A stretch of 64,000 bases of DNA. It comes from Ascidia mentula (taxonomy: Eukaryota; Chordata; Ascidiacea; Phlebobranchia; Ascidiidae). The DNA lies in the NCBI GenBank assembly GCA_947561715.1, contig OX387199.1:3353001-3417000 (forward strand). Reading direction: 5' to 3'. The translations under genes and the position numbers were made by a program. Each line of letters starts with the position of its first letter. Position 1 is the stretch's first letter. Positions 1 through 11,272 of this stretch are shown here, in pieces. The notes below the pieces were generated by a model, which saw only the letters and a program-made list of their open reading frames with translations, searched no databases and was not told the DNA's origin.

Positions 1-1925
1 TCTATATAATGTATTGATCATGACAAACACTCATTAGTGCCTAATCATTCCGCGTACTTATACTGAAATAAATCGCGTTACGCTTGGGATCTTACGGGTT
101 GTGGGTCCTCCCTGATGGAACTTAAAGCAAAGTTGGCCGGTGGTGATTTTAGATCAGTGAAATGTGTAGAGTTGCAGACATGTGTAGCCTAAACTTTCTC
201 CAGTCAGCAGACAACGACCGACCAGCACCGTCTGAAGACGAAAGTTTCGCGTCGAAGTTGATCGCATATAGAACACAAAGGCTGCTGGTATCGTGTCTCA
301 CTTACATCAAGCTCAAATCAGTTGAACACAAAAGAATGTGTAGATAGTTGTTCGTAAAATACTTGATGTTAACCGTCTGTTGTCAACATAATAGCGATTT
401 GTTAGTTTGACATGCAGCTATATCTTGTCCTATAATCGAACTTGCTGGATTGAACAATTAACGGGTTATTATTGTTTATTTAAATATTGCGTGAGTTGAA
501 AGTAAGCTATTCGCAGCTATACTCTGCAGTTCAAAAAGTAACTTCTGTGTTAAAAAAAAATTTATGGCTTGCTGTGCAATGTGCGAATAAGTATTTGTTA
601 ATTTAGAAAGCATTATTTATAACTCTCCTTTATAATCCATACAGCACATATTATAACAAGTGTATTGGAAAATTGGTTTTATATGTCAGGCTTTTAAGTT
701 TAGACCTATATGATATACCGCTATGTTGGAGGTCAAGTTAATGAGTACTACAATCCCATGCCTAAACGTATTGCAAAGTTGCCAGCATTCGTGGTTTAGG
801 CTACGATTAAATGCGTTTCAGCACAGAAACGTAGTAAAAGTTCGCGCGCACAGCATGATTCTCTTTTGAAAACAGTAACTAAGTGATATTTGACTGCATA
901 CAAGGGCACAACAACATGTGTATACATATGTTTATAGTGGCACTTTTGCATGCTTCTGTAGGAAGTTTACTAAATGTTTTAATCCAATGGGCCACAGGTC
1001 AGTTAGTAAATTTGCAAACGGATATGCAAGTACAAAAACTCTGTTGATCGTTGTAATGTTGTTTTTTCATTTTTGAATGTATGTATGTTGGACCAGACAT
1101 GACAATACAATAATTTTAAAGTAAAATGTCCCAAAGGGTCCAACAGCTTTTTGGTACCTACCTATATTATACAAAACGGTTGTAATTTTTTTGTCTGTAC
1201 TGATTCACCCATACAAGGTGATCAAGAAACGCCGCCTAAACGTTAAATATGAATATGGTAATAAGATTGATTGCATTGGCGACATTAATCTGGCTTAATC
1301 CAGAACAGTCTCCCTTTAAAACAAATTTACAGTATGTTGCCCTTCATCAGGTGGTTTAACATAACATTTAACGTGTTTTTTGAAGTACTTGAAAGTGTGA
1401 TAATTTTGAAGGTGATAGTAATGAGATTCAGCAGCAAACTGATTTCTATTACCAATGATAAGGTAGAGCATTTCTCTTCAACAATATGACTTCTTACTTT
1501 TATGCCAGTTTTTGTATGGTTCTGCCGGTGGTTATTCTAGATCAGTGAAATATATAGAGTTGTAGTCATGTGCATCCTAAATTGTTTCCCGTCACGGTGT
1601 ATCGACCATGACAAACACACCTTTTATTGTGACTGAACAAAGCGGGCGCAACCAGCCAGTGCTTCCAAGCAAACTGTTATGCAACAGCCTTCATCACGAG
1701 GAAGAATGTAAGTTTAACAAAGTGGACACAGTTAAGGCACATAAACAAAAAAATACTTATGCAGAAATAAAGTTGCCCATGGGGGCTTATGGGTTGTGGA
1801 TTCTCAGTAATAGAACTCAAAGTACAGTTGTTGCACGATCCGCCAAATCACAAACTTTAAATTAGACAACCTGTACATGTGTGCCTTTTTCTTACGCTAT
1901 TGCCTGTTTGCTGTTTCTTGCACTT

Positions 1926-2084
1926 TACCACGTTTACACAACGATTCAATCCAAGCGTTCCCCATTGAACAGACAACGACCATCCAGCACCCTCTGTAGA
2001 ACACACAGCTCCCAAAGGCTGCTGGTGTCGTGTCTGACTAACATCAAGCTCAACTCAGTGGAATACACAAGGGTGTGTGCATAG
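1926..2084 (+). pseudogene. Orphan terminal-exon-like piece (VYTTIQSKR family), copy 1
   Basis: An open stretch encodes a peptide containing HVYTTIQSKRSP and ends at a stop at 2082-2084. An almost identical stretch lies at 8384-8536 and a diverged one at 13489-13555. The copy at 8384 is preceded by a good splice acceptor (pyrimidine run then cag). Here the acceptor has changed to 'cttgcac', so the exon is probably dead. No other exons of a parent gene are visible nearby. I do not recognise the protein; the tyrosine motif resembles those in receptor tails, but that is only inference. Confidence 0.35.
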
Positions 2085-4555
2085 TTTGTGTAAGTACTCG
2101 TAAAAGGCTCGATGCTTTTGATGATTTGCTGTGCATTGTGCGAAAAAGTCTTTGGTAATTCATTTTTTGGCAAATGAATTTCGCGAGCATAAATAAATTT
2201 TCAACGTATATTGTGACTGCACTTAAAGTTGTTCTGGTGTTGATTCGCATTAGGTTTGTGCAGAATGGAAAGCATTATTTGAATGTATCCTTTGTAAACC
2301 ACAAAACACATATTATAATGAGTGTATTGGAAAAATGGCTTTTAAGTATACAACATCGTTAAAGTTAAATATTAACCTTCGAAAGCAGTTTCCTTACGTA
2401 GCAAATTTACAGTCTGCTAGTCGCACGGCGCAACTGACGCCTCTACTTCGCAAGTGACCAGAAGCCATACACGCTTGGTTGCTGAGCCTGAAGCCATGCA
2501 TTGTGCAGTGGGTGAATTAAAAATCCACTTAGCGATTTACCCATTAGCTCAGTTTGCACTGGTAACTTTCAATGCGACTATTTTTTTTTTGTTTTTTTCA
2601 GACCGCAGCTTGATGCATCACACACATATATTTTCACTGCGTGTCAACAAATTGCCTTGTGGGAGATTCGTGATTACGGCCAAAACACGAATTACATTTC
2701 ACATTGCAACACCTTTTCCCATAAAGCCCGTCACCTAGTGGACTGTATTAAATGCCAATCCTGGAAATTACTAAAGACATGTTTGATTTTTTCACTATTA
2801 ATTCGAACTTTTGACACATGACAATACTCAAAGCTATTATTATTTGTATATTATCCTCAAGTTCTCTGTCCTTGTTGTTGTCCCAGCGCTTGAATTAAAT
2901 GTCACTTGCTTCATCGCAAAAACCGAAGCTGTTTGTCACGTAAAAAAAATGTGAAAAATTACAAACAAAACACCTGACAAGTAATAACAACGCGCGATAC
3001 GTATGAAGTAACTTAGGCCTAGGGCTTTTAACTGTTGTTTGTCCGAGTATGTCTACAGATCGCGAAAACATTCTTCATCAAACTTCCGTATACGTTCGAA
3101 TGCTACGGTACGACGCTATTCCGGTTCGTGACGATGTTCGACACGATAAAACCTCAGCGTGCTAATCCATGACGCACGTACAACACCTGACATTCACCCA
3201 ACAAACACTTTCGAAGCGGGGGACTTTCTGCAGAGAAACTGTTTGATTAAACGTCATTTTTTTGTGTATTGAAATCCCGTACAAAGCGCAGCTGGCATGT
3301 AGGTCAATCGCTTCGTTTCTATTCGCCAGATGGGTTAATCTCGCACAGATGTGTTAATCGGTTTTGGTTTTAATAATCACTTTGACGTTCTGTAGTAATC
3401 GCATTTTTCTCATTTTCGATAATATTATAAATACCGCCTCACAGCCTTAAGCTAGTAGAGAGAGTACGAGACCGAGTAGAGGGAACGAGATTGACCGAAT
3501 TACGCGCATACTAAATAACATCGTATGTGTATTAAACCAAGGTATGTTTGTTTATCGTTTTGTGTAATAATTAAAAGGTTGCAAAGGTAGTTTCTTTGGC
3601 AGATGTTCTTAATAGTGTTGGGAGTCAGATAAACGGCAGTGTTTCGTTCTGCACACCTTAGGTCGCTGCATATGTACACTGATAATTTTACGAGTATGTA
3701 CACAAGAGCACCATTGAACTGTACAATTTCGTCGTGTTTTGAAAGTATATATTGCTTGTCCTACTGAAAGGCTGGTGTAACGTCTGTTGCAAGGACCCCG
3801 GTAACGTTGACACGCCCCGGAACGTCACACGAGGCGGAATTCCCGCAGTTAAAACGCGTATCTTTAATGGGCCTCAAACTCGCTCACTCAGTTGATGTTA
3901 TTCTTGTTATTGAATGTGCAGTACGCACTCGTACACAAGATAGAATGTATTCGAAGTGTAGACGATACAGACTTCGGAGGAGACGAAAAGACACGTAGGA
4001 CACGTGGACCCTTAGAACACGGTTTCTACACAGAAGGCAATGTGCCAAACAAATACACTTCACACGTAGATAATTACAGCATAAAACTAATCTACAAACA
4101 AACTCTTTTTTAGTTCTGGAAACCAGCATGGGCAACAACGCTTAAAACTTGGTCTCTTATTATTACGACACAGACCGTATGAGATTGCAACACACATTAG
4201 TGTAGGGAAAAATGCGCATTCATAGAAATCGGCAATTACTGGCAAACAAGATGTAACCGCTGGTTTTTGGCCTAGCGCACATACTCGTAAAATTGTCAGT
4301 GTACATACTCGTAAAAAAAGGCAATGTTAACCTGCTCTTCATTGTAATGTTGTCGACCTTCTCACCAGTCCAATGTGCTGGTTTGTATTAAAACCCGCAA
4401 ATATTGTTTATCTGAATATTGCGGAAGTTGAAAGTTAGCTGTGCTCATTGTGTTGACAGGGCAAAGGGTAATGTAAACCATACAACACATGTTACAATGA
4501 TTGTGTTGGAAAAATGGGTTTATAAGTCAGGCTTTTAAGTTTAGACCTATAGGCT

Positions 4556-4625
4556 ATGTTAGAGGTCAAGTTAATAAGGCCAGAGTCGTAAGTTCAAACC
4601 TCACCGGGAGTTTGATTTTATCATT
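4556..4625 (+). repeat. tRNA-derived SINE fragment
   Basis: The sequence around 4578-4610 contains a pol III B-box-like 'agttcaaacc' preceded by 'ccagagtcgta'. That text closely matches the minus-strand element at 35703-35790 ('ccagagtcgtgagttcaaat'). It interrupts the homology with the intergenic block seen at 728-745. Only the 3' half of a tRNA-like body is recognisable. Confidence 0.45.
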
Positions 4626-4745
4626 TTCATTATTACTAATGTAATGTATATTACACTAATGTATATTAACCCCTAGCGGTCCGAAAAATTTGCGAAAATG
4701 TTTGTTCAGCTTTTTTAAGGTTGTTAACATCTAAAGATTTCAACA

Positions 4746-7238
4746 ATGGAAAACCCAAAATCTTTCCCTCTACAATCGGGCACATTCCTGGTTTTCAACA
4801 ATGTGAAATTCGGTGAGACAGACTTGTTTTCACAATTAAGTTAAACGTTGGCATTATTATTTATTATATGTTTATGTGTAGAAAACTTGAGTCAAAGACG
4901 CGGTTCAGATCGCGACGCATCCAAACTGAACGAAGTTTTTTCAAAAAAATTCATGTTTAGCACCAGAGCGGCTTACAAAAATTTGTCGCAAATGGAATTT
5001 TTAAACGTAAGGAAAAAAATATACAGAAAAATCCTTTTGACGAAAAAACTAATCTACAAACAAAAGTTTTTTTGATAAGAAAGAAGAAAAAATAAAAATG
5101 CTTGAACAGTTTTATCAAGAAACTCTAACTTAATTTTCAAGGAAACTAATACTTTCTCACGTGATTCAGACATTGGATGACATATGCACAGCTGATTATT
5201 CTCACATCGATTGTCTTGCAATTGCAATCCTCACACACGGAAGGGAAGGAAAATTGTGTATGAGAGATTATGGAGTTGATCTTACTGACGTCATGGAAAA
5301 ACTCAGTAAAATAGAAAAGCTGAGAGGGAAGCCCAAAATTTTAATATTACAGGTAAAACGTAAGAAATTGTTGTTGCAATTGCAAACTTGCTTAACCCTT
5401 TAGAGCTTTAGGGTTCACCAGTGACCGCATGACTTTAAAGACCCGTACAAGAAAGGTTTCTGCCTTTTCAAATTTTTTTTTACCTTTAAAGCGCAGATTT
5501 TCCACCTTTGCTCTCATCTACATAAAATGTTATGCATGGATATATAGCTATTTGTGAAGTTTTTTTTCAAATTTTATTGGTATAAATAATCATTGACAAG
5601 CAAAAGTTGTCAAGTATCGCTGTTACAACTTGTGCATCAATACGGACCTAAGGAAGGCGTTATTAAGCTTTAAATAATAAAAAAGTGTTCTGCCCATATG
5701 AACCTGCAAAACACGAAATGCACACGTAGTGGGGGGCTAAAAATTAGTTGTTTGACCAAACATAGCAAAATATTACCTCGATTTTATTCAGGTTGGTACT
5801 TGTACTACAAAAGAAATGTTACTTGTACTACAAAAGAAATAGTTTTAACAAAATTAAAAAGTTAATTTTTTTCATTGGGTAACCGCAGCATGGACAGCGG
5901 CCAAATTTAAAGGCAATGGCAACGACGCTAATACGCCATGAAAAAATCTTTACGCTAAAAAAGTTATTTCATGCGATTCGCAAATAAGCGATACGTAATG
6001 AATCCAATTACACAGGAAGCATGGTGTGGAGATTGAGTACCACTTTTTAAAGCACACATTTAGGTCAAAATTAGACGAGAAAATTAGTCATGCAAAAACA
6101 CAAATTAAAGAAAATGGATACCTTTTCCCAAGCAATTATGTTGGGAAATTTACCTGACCAAAAATCGCATTTACAATTAATAATAACGATGTCTGAGTAC
6201 GAAAGCGTAGTTACACTAAACATACCAGAAAATTTGAGATGAAAACGTTCCAAAATTGAACTGCCAATCCTAATTACAATCAGACTTTAAATCAAGCGTA
6301 TTCAGCCGTAATCCCTAATTACTGCACAAGTCAACCATATGAGTATGACGTCAGTCATTACGTAACAGTAGCCCTATCATAAAATGGGGGTTAACGGTTA
6401 AACATCTCAAATTTTTTTCATGAAATGTGTTATTGGACCCACCAACGCAATAAAACGCTATGCATTAATTTTTTTCTGTTGCTCCGTATACCCTTGGACT
6501 GCAAAGGGTTAACAGAAACCGCCTTGTGTGAAACATTAAATGCGCTTTTTACAGGCATGCAGGTGCAATCAAACTGATGATGGCATGAAAAATACAGGCC
6601 GCAGTGAGAACACTGACGACGAAGAGTCCGATCCTGATAGTGAAAGGTGTGGTAGTGGAAGCCCAGAAGAGGAAGAGGAGGATGCTGATGACCTGCTCTC
6701 TGTGATTCCATTGTCGGCGGAGTTTGTTTTGTGTTTCGCAACAACAAAAGGTATCACAATTTTTTTAATGTATTTATTTCTTAGTATAAATTTTGACCAC
6801 TGTATATGCAAACGTCCAACAATTTGGTGTCTTATGATGCTGCTGGCTTTTCTGACTTTAACCGCAGATTAAATGATGCACACTTATTTTTAAACATTTT
6901 GTTTTAGGATATAAATCATATCGCAGTCCTTTGGAGGGGTCAAGGTTTATCCAGACATTTTGCGAAGTTCTTGAGGAGTGTGCGGATGGTGAAAATGCTG
7001 AGATAAATGAAACTTCTGCGATAAATATTTTTTTTAAAAAAGGCAACTAAATTTTGTCGTAGATCCTACATCTAAATCAATGGACTTTCTTCAACTGCTG
7101 ACCATTGTATCAGCCAGGGTGGCAGTGATGAACCCAAAACAACCGAAACGGCAAATTCCATCATTTGTATCCACTTTAACCAAGCTCGTGTACTTACCAC
7201 GAACCTTCAGTGCTGCTCAACCGATGGATGATTTTTAA
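4746..7238 (+). CDS. Short caspase, copy A, with QACRC active-site variant
   Basis: Cysteine protease of the caspase family (peptidase C14), expected to cut proteins after aspartate in apoptosis or immunity. Exons: 4746-4812, 4882-5006, 5170-5352, 6555-6750, 6908-6988 and 7063-7238. All junctions are GT-AG and the frame closes to 275 residues. Visible landmarks: an N-terminal VFNN strand and no long prodomain; S1-pocket Arg in QRRGSD; catalytic His87 in LTHGREG; catalytic Cys127; a very acidic linker (EEEEEDADD); the p10 start with SYRS carrying the second S1 Arg; and the C-terminal RQIPSF-TLTKLVYLPR strand. The active site reads QACRC, not QACRG: Gly129 is Cys, a single base change from copy C (ggc to tgc). 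Caspase-3 has the same order of elements. Intron 3 is about 1.2 kb because of a transposon-like insertion; it is 65 bp in copy C. Activity is uncertain because the glycine after the catalytic Cys-Arg forms part of the oxyanion region. A polyadenylation signal AATAAA follows at 7324-7329. Confidence 0.9.
5396..6508. mobile_element. Candidate piggyBac-like non-autonomous element
   Basis: Intron 3 of caspase A contains a segment bounded by TTAA at 5392-5395 and 6509-6512. The ends inside those TTAAs are inverted: CCCTTTAGAG on the left, and the complement of CCCTTTGCAG on the right. TTAA target duplication with ends starting CCC is typical of the piggyBac superfamily. The paralogous intron in copy C goes almost directly from the left flank to the right flank (65 bp in all), which supports insertion. 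No transposase reading frame is visible, so it would be non-autonomous. The inverted termini are short and imperfect. Confidence 0.55.
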
Positions 7239-7323
7239 ACGTAATCACGTGTTCGCTGAAATTGTTTCGCTGAATTTATATTCCGTCCGTATGTACATTT
7301 CATTTGTAGCAATAATCAATCAA

Positions 7324-7329
7324 AATAAA
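7324..7329 (+). terminator. Polyadenylation signal of caspase A
   Basis: AATAAA lies 86 bases after the stop codon. The flanking text (ending 'catttatggtcg') is homologous to that around the AATAAA at 12907-12912 downstream of caspase C, so the 3' ends of the two genes are duplicates. Confidence 0.6.
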
Positions 7330-7373
7330 TCAACATTTATGGTCGGGTAATATATAAACTATAACATCCCACG

Positions 7374-8125
7374 ATGACACAACCAGACAAACTGCATTTC
7401 CACTCAGCGTCCGTGAATGTTTTCTACGTTTTCAACAACATGAGTTTCGGTAAGTAAAGCAACTGTAAGTTTAACGCAGGTATCATTGCCTCATGTAGGA
7501 AGCCAACCAATTAATTTTAACCGGTTAAGAGACTGGTGCACTTTGCTACTCTGCAAGAATACTCCTAGGAATGCAACAATTGACATAGCTGTATCAGACG
7601 CTCTAGTAAACAGATAGATTGGTCTCAAGAACACAATATATCAACATTCTTCAAGGAAAAAGTATTTCCTCAGGTTTTGTGATTACCAATACCGTTATAA
7701 GCCACTTAAAACACATCAAAACATTAAGATGATAAATACAAATAATTAAAACGTTTCAAGTTTATCAGATGTTCGTCCAAATTACCAAAACCAACTTTTT
7801 AATAAGTTTTGTTTTGTAACCAGTGATCAATATTTGGACTTGAACCAGAAAAACCTTAACAAGGAGAAGCGCACGATTTGATCAAAAAAATTAAAATAGT
7901 AACAAATTTTCTAAAATCTACTATTTTCTTTATGGCAACAAAGTATTGATGGAATATGTGATTATGTACAAGGTGTTAACAATCTCGGTTGCTTAGTGAT
8001 AGCATTCCTCTCACATTGGAGAGAGGGAAGGCTACAAATGCATGACCGTAAAGTTTGATGACATTATAGATCAAACTAAGCAAAGTGGAATCTTTGCACA
8101 GAAAACCAAAAATTCTTATTTTTTT
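7374..8125 (+). pseudogene. Truncated caspase pseudogene, copy B
   Basis: Exon 1 (7374-7449) is intact and almost identical to exon 1 of copy E, including the VFNNMSF end and the GT donor. Exon 2 (about 7788-7850) keeps only its second half. Exon 3 (about 7945-8125) is broken: relative to copy E the His-Gly pair has become His-Trp, and a 5-base deletion after 'aaagttt' shifts the frame straight into a TGA. The donor of exon 3 is lost and exons 4-6 are absent, replaced by a copy of the intergenic repeat. It belongs to the E/F subfamily. Confidence 0.85.
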
Positions 8126-8383
8126 TCCTGATTATTGTGGTAATACCGCTGCCGACCCAATCGAAAGCAAAGTTTAAATTCTTTCAAATTGCGTTGTGCA
8201 AATTATATGATGAAACACAGTGCCTTTCCGCGTACTATAATACAGAAATAAAGTTGCGCATAGGGGCTTATGGGTTGTGGCTCCTCTGTAATGGAACTCA
8301 AGTCAAACTTTGAATTAGGCGATTTGACATGTGTGGTTTTTTCTTACGCTATTGCCTTTTTGCCTTTTCTTGCAGATTACCAC

Positions 8384-8536
8384 GTTTACACAACGATTCA
8401 ATCCAAACGTTCCCCATTGAACAGACAACGACCATCCAGCACCCTCTGTAGAACACACAGCTCCCAAAGGCTGCTGGTGTCGTGTCTGACTAACATCAAG
8501 CTCAACTCAGTGGAACACACAAGGGTGTGTGCATAG
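8384..8536 (+). pseudogene. Orphan terminal-exon-like piece (VYTTIQSKR family), copy 2
   Basis: Nearly identical to copy 1 at 1926-2084 and better preserved. A pyrimidine-rich acceptor 'ttttcttgcag' ends at about 8383 and is followed by an open stretch encoding DYHVYTTIQSKRSP and continuing to TAG at 8534-8536. No upstream exon or start codon of a plausible gene is apparent, so it may be a relic of a terminal exon carried along by segmental duplication. Confidence 0.4.
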
Positions 8537-9289
8537 TTTGTGTAAGTACTCGTAAAAGGCTCGATGTTTTGAATAGCTTGCTGTGCATTGTGCGACTTGT
8601 TAATTCATTTTTGGGCAAATGGATTTTTCAGGCATAAACAAAATTTGCCATCGTTTAATGTGACTGCACGAAAATTTGTTCTGGTGTTGATTGGCCAATA
8701 AGTTTGAGCAGGATGGAAAGCATTATTTGAAAGTTTCCTTTGTAAACCATAAAAAACATATTATAATAAGTGTATTGGAAAAATGGTTTTATATGTCAGG
8801 CTTTTAAGTTTAGACCTATATCGCTATGTCAGAGGGCGTATATACCAACATGTGTATACCTATGTTTATAGCGGCACTTTTTAATGCTTCTGTTGGAAGT
8901 TTACTAAAGGTTTGAAACCAATGGGCCACAGGCAAGTTAGAAAATTTGCAAACAGATATGCAAGTACAACAACTCCGTTGGCCTTTGTAATTATAATTTT
9001 ATTGGAATTGGTATTTTTGACCAGATTGATTCAAAAAAAGTATTCAACACCACAAGAAGGCCATTGAAAATTAACCCAGTTATAGTTAAATATTAACCCT
9101 CGGGAATGGAGTTTCCGTCAAACAAAAATTTACAGTATTGCCCTTCACCAGGTGGAACTATAAATACTTAGAAGTTTGTGAAATGAAAGTGCGATGATTT
9201 TGAGGGCGATGATTATTAGATTCAACAACAAACTGGTTTGTATTACCGGTGATTAGGTTAAGCATTTCTTATCAACCAAAAAACTAGAA

Positions 9290-9960
9290 AGAAAAAACGC
9301 ACAAAGAGGCGATCACTGTTGGTCACTTTGCGCCCGTGGCGTCTTTCTGCATGTAGTGACTCATAAAGTCCCAGTCTCTATTAAAATGATGTGGCGTTGT
9401 TCAGCCGTCTCTCTGGCTAGTGTTGTTCTTCTCTTAACCTTCTGTAGTACCATAACCCTCATGTCTTCCACACTGTGGTCAGGTTCGTTAAATTGGGCTC
9501 CTACGGGTGTCTCAGTGTTGTTGTGCTGAATATCACTTTGTTAAGGCGTAAATCACGTTGGTCGACCTGCAGGAAAAGTTACCTGTGGTGTAAAATGTTA
9601 CCCATGCTTTGTAATGAGATGATTAGCCCGGTTTATCAGGTGGCACAAGGCGCATCTCTCTCCTCCATATGAGCATATCCCAAAGTTCTCCTTGGTTGTA
9701 AGGTTAACATTGTTCTTGGGCTTGGTGGTTAGTTAACGGTAAGTTGCGGAAACACTGCACATAGTCTGCTATCACCAAGTTTGCGATTTTTCGGTTTGTT
9801 GTATGTGGCGACGGTGGGGATTCGTGTGTTTTTGCTACCTCACTGGTTCCCTCGAATAAGCCGGTCTCGTGGGACGATGGGTGTCTTCATCTCCTTATAT
9901 ACTGGATCGGTAAACAAACAGGAATAGTCATTTAGTCTTTATGGGATCGTCTTTACATGA
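9290..9960 (-). mobile_element. Degenerate Penelope-like/GIY-YIG retroelement remnant
   Basis: On the minus strand, fragments in shifting frames match the region between reverse transcriptase and GIY-YIG endonuclease, and the end of that endonuclease. They read, in order, PTVATYNKPKNRK; then CSYGGERCALCHL; then TPVGAQFNEPDHSVEDM; then AEQRHIILIETGTL. These follow the typical order of TYN, Cys-rich, 'TPvG-HFn-pgH-D' and 'wI-l-T' motifs in such elements. Stops and frameshifts interrupt it, so it is dead. Whether it is Penelope-like or another GIY-YIG retroelement cannot be settled by eye. Confidence 0.55.
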
Positions 9961-11272
9961 CAGGTGGCATGACATTGCAAAATGTACCTACAGAGGTGTT
10001 TCCTCGATTAAGCTTTTTTTGTGTCCGTTCTATTTTAACGACTGTAGGATATAAAATATGCTTTCTGGTTGAGACAAACATTTTCTGTTTCCTGTTTTGG
10101 GATTTTGAGGGATCCATTTCAAGGGGTGCGAGTATGCATATTTCGGCATTTTCGAGATTTTAGAGCATGAAAGTGGGTTCGAACTCCTATGTAGCAATAA
10201 TACTTTATGTATAAACGTCTTCATACTGATTTACTAGTTATTATGTTTTTTTTTCGCTCGCCAACTTGGGTTGTGAACAATTGTGTTTACTTTATCAAAC
10301 AATCGGAAAACCAGTGGTCCATGTTGATTGGAATCATATTTTGGACAAAACAACACAATCTCCTCACAACGGGGTGATAAAGTACATTTACCATTTCGAA
10401 AATTCTTTACATTGGTCATTGCAGCAGTGCATGTTTCTGGCTTACCGGGTTAGACCTACTGATACATATATCAAACGAAATTGTGTTTTGTCGAAAAGTC
10501 TGAAACTGAAACCAGTGCGAACACACTGAACAAGTGTATAAACTATAGTACGTGGGTGTGTCTTGTCTATGGCGTGTTCTCTCATATGGTTTGTGATGTC
10601 CTTCAAAAGCATTGGTGATTTGAAATGTTTGTTTTACAAAATCAGTTTGTAACAAGTAAGCCCTCAGTTTAGGAGAAACGTTTAAACTTCATTTTGTTGC
10701 TCCCTCGTGGCCAGTATGACAGTGGCTAGCTAACGCACTTTTTAACAGCACACTCCGAAGCCACAGTTAAAGTTTAAAGTCAGTGTAACTTTGCGTGGAC
10801 AGGAGTGAATAGGTTTGAATAATTGTTTAAACTGACACTTTATTAGAGGTTTAAACTCACGGCCCACAGCTAAACAGATCGAACGCTTAACCGACCCAAA
10901 GATAGACTTCATCCAAATAAATTAACCCAACGCACCAGATTTGACTCGCGGGCCACAGTTTTCCCGTGTCTAATTTACCCTTGTGAAAACAAAATTTAAT
11001 TAAGAATACTTTTTTTTCTGCCAAGTAAACAATTGAGTGCAGGCGTTGTTTACATGAAACATTTGTCAGAATTAAACTTTGTTTGACTCAAATCTCAAAA
11101 AAACATATTTTGTGCTTGTACCTTCCTCTGTTCTCGGCAACCATAAACAAACAGTTTACTTTCAAACTACAGAGTCCAGAAAAAGTTGTTATACTCTTGT
11201 AGATATACTTTATCTGCGAAAATGTTTGTTTCAGCTTTTTTCGGGTTTTTCACATCTAATGATTTTTAAACA

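Larger units (their letters stand above)
1..4745. other. Upstream intergenic region with diverged direct repeats
   Basis: No convincing gene was found here. Bases 1-1600 are a diverged copy of a block seen again near 14041-15376 and partly near 8221-9260 and 18950-19950. Shared landmarks include the text around 'gtcaggcttttaagtttaga' and 'catgtgtatacatatg'. Bases 1640-2380 are similar to 8220-8830. Bases 2950-3860 are richer in CpG than the surroundings and have a TATA-like 'tataaatac' near 3427, so an old LTR or promoter is possible but not shown. Bases 4440-4570 are another fragment of the block and run into a SINE-like tail. Confidence 0.6.
8130..11272. other. Intergenic patchwork between caspases B and C
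   Basis: Bases 8221-9260 are a partial, diverged copy of the block at 1-2380. Bases 9290-9960 are retroelement debris on the minus strand. Bases 10170-10680 belong to another repeat also seen at 12920-13340, 21905-22600, 26040-26560 and 27950-28430; its landmark is text like 'acaacacattctcctcac'. Bases 10680-11270 show nothing recognisable. Confidence 0.6.

Noticed and set aside
2950..3860. Possible solo LTR with a TATA-like box
   Set aside because: No TG...CA ends with a target-site duplication or second copy could be found by eye, so no call was made.
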